Shown: one piece after another, positions 61,317 through 64,000 of the stretch | How positions within the stretch are numbered: the stretch's first letter is position 1 | How the letters are laid out: the number at the start of each line of letters is the position of its first letter | Origin: Alphaproteobacteria bacterium | GTDB lineage: Bacteria; Pseudomonadota; Alphaproteobacteria; CACIAM-22H2 | Reading direction: 5' to 3' | Length of the DNA: 64,000 nt | Assembly: GCA_017308135.1 (NCBI GenBank) | Contig: JAFKFM010000014.1 | Span: forward strand, 1-64,000 | Made by a program: the position numbers and the translations under genes | The notes under the pieces: generated by a model | The model's input: the letters and a program-made list of their open reading frames with translations, nothing else | What the model was told of the DNA's origin: nothing | Database searches by the model: none

Positions 61317-62267
61317 ATGAAAGTCGACAGAGCCGCTATCTATGAAGCCGCCAAGAAGCTCTCCAACTGGGGCCGCTGGGGCGCGGACGATCAGATCGGG
61401 ACGCTGAACAACATCAGCCCTGAAGACGTCATTAATGCCGGCAAGCTGATCAAGAAGGGGAAGGTCTTCGCGCTCGGCCTGTCCCTGAAGGAACCTATCC
61501 AGTCCGGATTGTTCGGCGGCCGCTGGAATCCGATCCACACCATGCTGGCGACAGGCACCGATGCCGCTGCCGGCAATCAGGATATTCCGTCGCCGTATCT
61601 GCGCTATGCCGATGACGCGATCAACATGCCGTGTCAGGCCTCAACGCAGTGGGACGCGCTCTGCCACATCTTTCTCGACGATAAGATGTACAATGGTTTT
61701 GACGCTAAGCTTGTCGATGCGCGCGGCGCCAAGAAGCTCGGGATCGAGCATGTGCGTGACAAGATGGCAGGCCGCGGTGTTCTGCTCGACGTCGCCCGGT
61801 TCAAGGGCGTCGAGTCGCTTGACGACGGTTATGCGATCACCAATGCGGATCTCGACGCCTGTGCCAAGCATCAGGGTGTCGAAATTCGCAAGGGGGATTT
61901 CGTCATTGTCCGAACCGGCCATCAGGAGCGTTGCCTGAAGAAGAAGGACTGGAGCGGATATGGTGGCGGTGATGCGCCGGGCGTTGCGTTCGAGACGTGC
62001 TACTGGATTCGCGAGAAGGACATTGCGGCCATCTGCACCGATACGTGGGGTTGCGAGGTTCGTCCGAACGAGACCAATGAGGCCAATCAGCCGTGGCATT
62101 GGGTGGTGATTCCAGCCATCGGCATTTCGATGGGTGAAATCTTCTATTTGAAGGAACTTGCGGAAGATTGTGCGCAGGACAAGGTCTATGAGTTTTTTTT
62201 CTGCGCCCCGCCGATGCATCTGCCGGGTGCGGCAGGGTCGCCGATCAATCCTCAGGCCATCAAGTAA
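61317..62267 (+). CDS. Cyclase-family hydrolase (kynurenine formamidase / isatin hydrolase fold)
   Basis: A 316-residue protein of the cyclase family, whose members hydrolyse formyl-kynurenine, isatin or other amide or lactam bonds using a metal. The motif normally written HxGTHxDxPxH is read here as STQWDALCH (residues ~109-117): Asp and the last His are kept, but the middle His is Gln. Gln variants of this kind occur in part of the family. GRGVLLDVARFKGVESLDDG and IRKGDFVIVRTGHQE follow. AAAAGGGG precedes the start. It probably opens a ring or cleaves an amide after molybdenum-dependent hydroxylation. Confidence 0.85.
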   Translation: MKVDRAAIYEAAKKLSNWGRWGADDQIGTLNNISPEDVINAGKLIKKGKVFALGLSLKEPIQSGLFGGRWNPIHTMLATGTDAAAGNQDIPSPYLRYADDAINMPCQASTQWDALCHIFLDDKMYNGFDAKLVDARGAKKLGIEHVRDKMAGRGVLLDVARFKGVESLDDGYAITNADLDACAKHQGVEIRKGDFVIVRTGHQERCLKKKDWSGYGGGDAPGVAFETCYWIREKDIAAICTDTWGCEVRPNETNEANQPWHWVVIPAIGISMGEIFYLKELAEDCAQDKVYEFFFCAPPMHLPGAAGSPINPQAIK

Positions 62268-62282
62268 TCGCGGAGGTCTATC

Positions 62283-63590
62283 ATGGCAAAGTATCTCAAG
62301 CGCAGCCGCGATGCCGCCCAGCGCGCCGAGGACGATTCAAAGGTCCGTTCGGCTGTTGAATCGATCCTCAAAGATATCGAAACGCGCGGCGATGATGCTG
62401 TTCGCGAGTTGTCGGTCAAGTTCGACCAGTGGGATCGGAAAGACTACCGGCTGACTGATGCCGAAATTAAGGACTGCGTCAGTCAGTTATCCCAGCGGAA
62501 TATAGATGACATCAAGTTCGCGCAGGAGCAGGTGCGTAACTTCGCCCAGCATCAGCGCAATGCGATGAAGGACGTCGAGGTCGAGACGCTGCCGGGCGTT
62601 GTGCTCGGTCACAAGAACATTCCGGTCAATTCGGTCGGTTGCTATGTGCCGGGTGGCAAGTATCCGCTTCTGGCCTCGGCGCATATGTCGGTGATCACTG
62701 CGAAGGTCGCTGGCGTTTCGCGGATCATCACCTGCGCGCCGCCATTTCAGGGCAAGCCGGCTCCGGCCATCGTCGCCGCCCAGCATCTCGCCGGCGCTGA
62801 CGTCATCTATTGTCTCGGCGGCATTCAGGCGGTCGGCGCAATGGCGATCGGAACGGCATCGATCGCGCCGGTGGATATGCTGGTCGGGCCGGGCAATGCG
62901 TTCGTTGCGGAAGCCAAGCGCCAGCTTTATGGGCGCGTTGGTATCGACTTGTTCGCAGGTCCCACTGAAACACTGGTCATTGCGGATGATACCGTGGATG
63001 GCGAAATGTGCGCGACCGACCTGCTCGGGCAGGCTGAACACGGGCCGAATTCTCCGGCCATTCTTCTCACGAATTCCGAAAAGCTTGCGCGCGAAGCCGT
63101 CGCGGAGATCGAGCGTCTTCTCAAAATTCTTCCCACCGGTGCGATCGCGGCGAAGGCCTGGGAAGACTACGGCGAGGTGATTCTCTGCGATTCCGAAGAG
63201 GAAATGGTGAAGGAAGCAGACCGCATTGCATCCGAGCATGTCCAGGTGATGACTCGCGATCCGGATTACTTCCTCAAGAACATGACCAACTATGGCGCGC
63301 TGTTCCTCGGGCCACGCACCAATGTGGCCTTTGGCGACAAGGTGATCGGCACCAACCATACGCTGCCTACGAACAAAGCTGCGCGTTACACCGGAGGATT
63401 GTGGGTCGGCAAGTTCCTCAAGACCGTGACCTATCAGCGCGTTCTGACCGACAAGGCTTCTGCCATGATCGGCGAATACTGCTCGCGCCTTTGCATGCTG
63501 GAAGGTTTCGCGGGCCATGCCGAACAGGCCAACGTTCGTGTGCGTCGTTACGGCGGGCGCAACGTCCCTTATGCGAGCGCGGCGGAATGA
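62283..63590 (+). CDS. Histidinol-dehydrogenase-family dehydrogenase (not biosynthetic HisD)
   Basis: A 435-residue NAD-dependent enzyme of the HisD family. The zinc site can be recognised: Gln and His in LLGQAEHGPNS (~250), Asp in VAFGDKVIGTNHTLPTNKAA (~355) and His in EGFAGHAEQANVRV (~422). AGPTETLVIADD is also conserved. The usual PEHLEI segment is SEHVQV, and no his genes are nearby, so it is a catabolic paralogue. Known relatives include sulfopropanediol dehydrogenase HpsN, which oxidises an alcohol to an acid in two steps. Its stop overlaps the next start (ATGA). Confidence 0.87.
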   Translation: MAKYLKRSRDAAQRAEDDSKVRSAVESILKDIETRGDDAVRELSVKFDQWDRKDYRLTDAEIKDCVSQLSQRNIDDIKFAQEQVRNFAQHQRNAMKDVEVETLPGVVLGHKNIPVNSVGCYVPGGKYPLLASAHMSVITAKVAGVSRIITCAPPFQGKPAPAIVAAQHLAGADVIYCLGGIQAVGAMAIGTASIAPVDMLVGPGNAFVAEAKRQLYGRVGIDLFAGPTETLVIADDTVDGEMCATDLLGQAEHGPNSPAILLTNSEKLAREAVAEIERLLKILPTGAIAAKAWEDYGEVILCDSEEEMVKEADRIASEHVQVMTRDPDYFLKNMTNYGALFLGPRTNVAFGDKVIGTNHTLPTNKAARYTGGLWVGKFLKTVTYQRVLTDKASAMIGEYCSRLCMLEGFAGHAEQANVRVRRYGGRNVPYASAAE

Positions 63591-64000
63591 GCGACCTATC
63601 GCTGCCAACAACGCCGTCTCTCCGATTGGAGGGGCGGCGCGCTTTGGTCACCGGAGCGGGGCGGGGCATTGGTCTGGCTGCGGCAACCGCATTGGCCGAA
63701 GCAGGAGCGCATGTGACCTTGTGCGCACGCACCGCAAGCGAGATCGATGAAGCTGCAGCAGCATTACGCGAGAAGAATTTTTCGGCTGACGCATTGGCGC
63801 TCGATGTGACCGATCTCGCGGCGTTTCGCGCAGCGGTCGAGGCACAGGATCCGTTCCACATCTTTGTCAACAATGCCGGGACCAATCGGCCCAATCCGTT
63901 TATCGATGTTCCGGTCGAAGATTTCGACGCTGTCATGAATCTGAACGTGAGGGCTGCCTATTTTGCGGCTCAGTCTGTTGCGCGCCGGATGATTGCTGGC
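63587..64000 (+). CDS. SDR-family oxidoreductase, cut by the window end
   Basis: The first 138 residues of a short-chain dehydrogenase, starting at ATG 63587 inside the stop of the HisD-like gene and running off the right edge. RRALVTGAGRGIGLAAATAL (~17-36) is the cofactor motif, and NNAGTN follows near residue 95. The catalytic Tyr and Lys lie beyond the window. Tight coupling to the HisD-like gene suggests both act on the same alcohol or keto intermediate. The operon therefore continues past 64000. Confidence 0.88.
   Translation, partial: MSDLSLPTTPSLRLEGRRALVTGAGRGIGLAAATALAEAGAHVTLCARTASEIDEAAAALREKNFSADALALDVTDLAAFRAAVEAQDPFHIFVNNAGTNRPNPFIDVPVEDFDAVMNLNVRAAYFAAQSVARRMIAG

Noticed and set aside
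62283..63590. Biosynthetic histidinol dehydrogenase hisD
   Set aside because: There are no other his genes nearby, the PEHLEI segment is changed, and the gene is embedded in a catabolic operon.
1..64000. CRISPR arrays, tRNA or rRNA genes, insertion sequences, phage genes or a replication origin
   Set aside because: Scanning by eye found no regularly spaced repeats, no cloverleaf-like tRNA sequence, no transposase or integrase motif and no origin-like cluster. A very degenerate element could still be missed.

Overview
The window reads as chromosome from a metabolically versatile alphaproteobacterium of the Bradyrhizobium / Rhodopseudomonas / Afipia type. This is inferred from the high G+C look, the mixed ATG/GTG starts, the many branched-chain-amino-acid-type (HAAT) ABC systems, the fused LivM-LivG protein, and the urtABCDE-fmdAB block beside a permease-kinase. 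No rRNA, tRNA, CRISPR array, complete insertion sequence or phage gene was seen. Almost everything is uptake, catabolism and local regulation, so this looks like an accessory catabolic region.

Layout. 1-477: end of a GabD-like aldehyde dehydrogenase. 625-10876: a LacI-type regulator and a polyol/sugar operon (FAD oxidase, FGGY kinase, carbohydrate ABC importer, SDR, GldA-like dehydrogenase), with a clear promoter and operator. 10942-15259 (minus): a LuxR-type response regulator and a hybrid histidine kinase whose N-terminal half is a complete NCS1-type permease. 15401-22076: divergent urtABCDE, formamidase fmdA and fmdB. 22189-31674: a sulfate-ester module (alkylsulfatase, GMC alcohol dehydrogenase, MFS carrier and TetR on minus; arylsulfatase and aldehyde dehydrogenase on plus). 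31690-34471: a decayed siderophore-uptake locus (frameshifted TonB-receptor tail, small conserved-looking ORF, AraC regulator with an in-frame amber codon, N-terminally truncated PepSY protein, small membrane protein). 34502-39995 (minus): a complete HAAT transporter and a fatty-acid-hydroxylase-type desaturase. 40191-43028: AraC regulator and a second GMC oxidoreductase. 43537-48516: HIBADH-like dehydrogenase, BKACE, VOC enzyme, two-component flavin monooxygenase and TetR. 48484-51492 (minus): MocA-type oxidoreductase, PuuE-like deacetylase, LLM flavoenzyme. 51593-52555: LysR. 52798-64000: a long operon of a three-subunit molybdenum hydroxylase, a five-gene HAAT importer, a cyclase-family hydrolase, a HisD-like dehydrogenase and a truncated SDR.

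How the genes work together. Each block pairs an importer with enzymes and a regulator. Polyol import is joined to phosphorylation and oxidation. Amide/urea import is joined to formamidase, under a kinase that may itself bind or transport the ligand. Sulfate-ester cleavage is joined to alcohol and aldehyde oxidation. The last two blocks probably open an aromatic, N-heterocyclic or cyclic-amide substrate, but their substrates cannot be read from sequence.

The most unusual items are the permease-kinase fusion with its cysteine-rich linker, the decaying siderophore locus, the arylsulfatase with a Cys-Ser-Thr-Thr-Arg active-site motif, a shared TTATC-N4-GATAA palindrome in front of two separate catabolic genes, and orphan tandem terminators near 40.1 kb. 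All functions are read from sequence by eye; no database search was possible.
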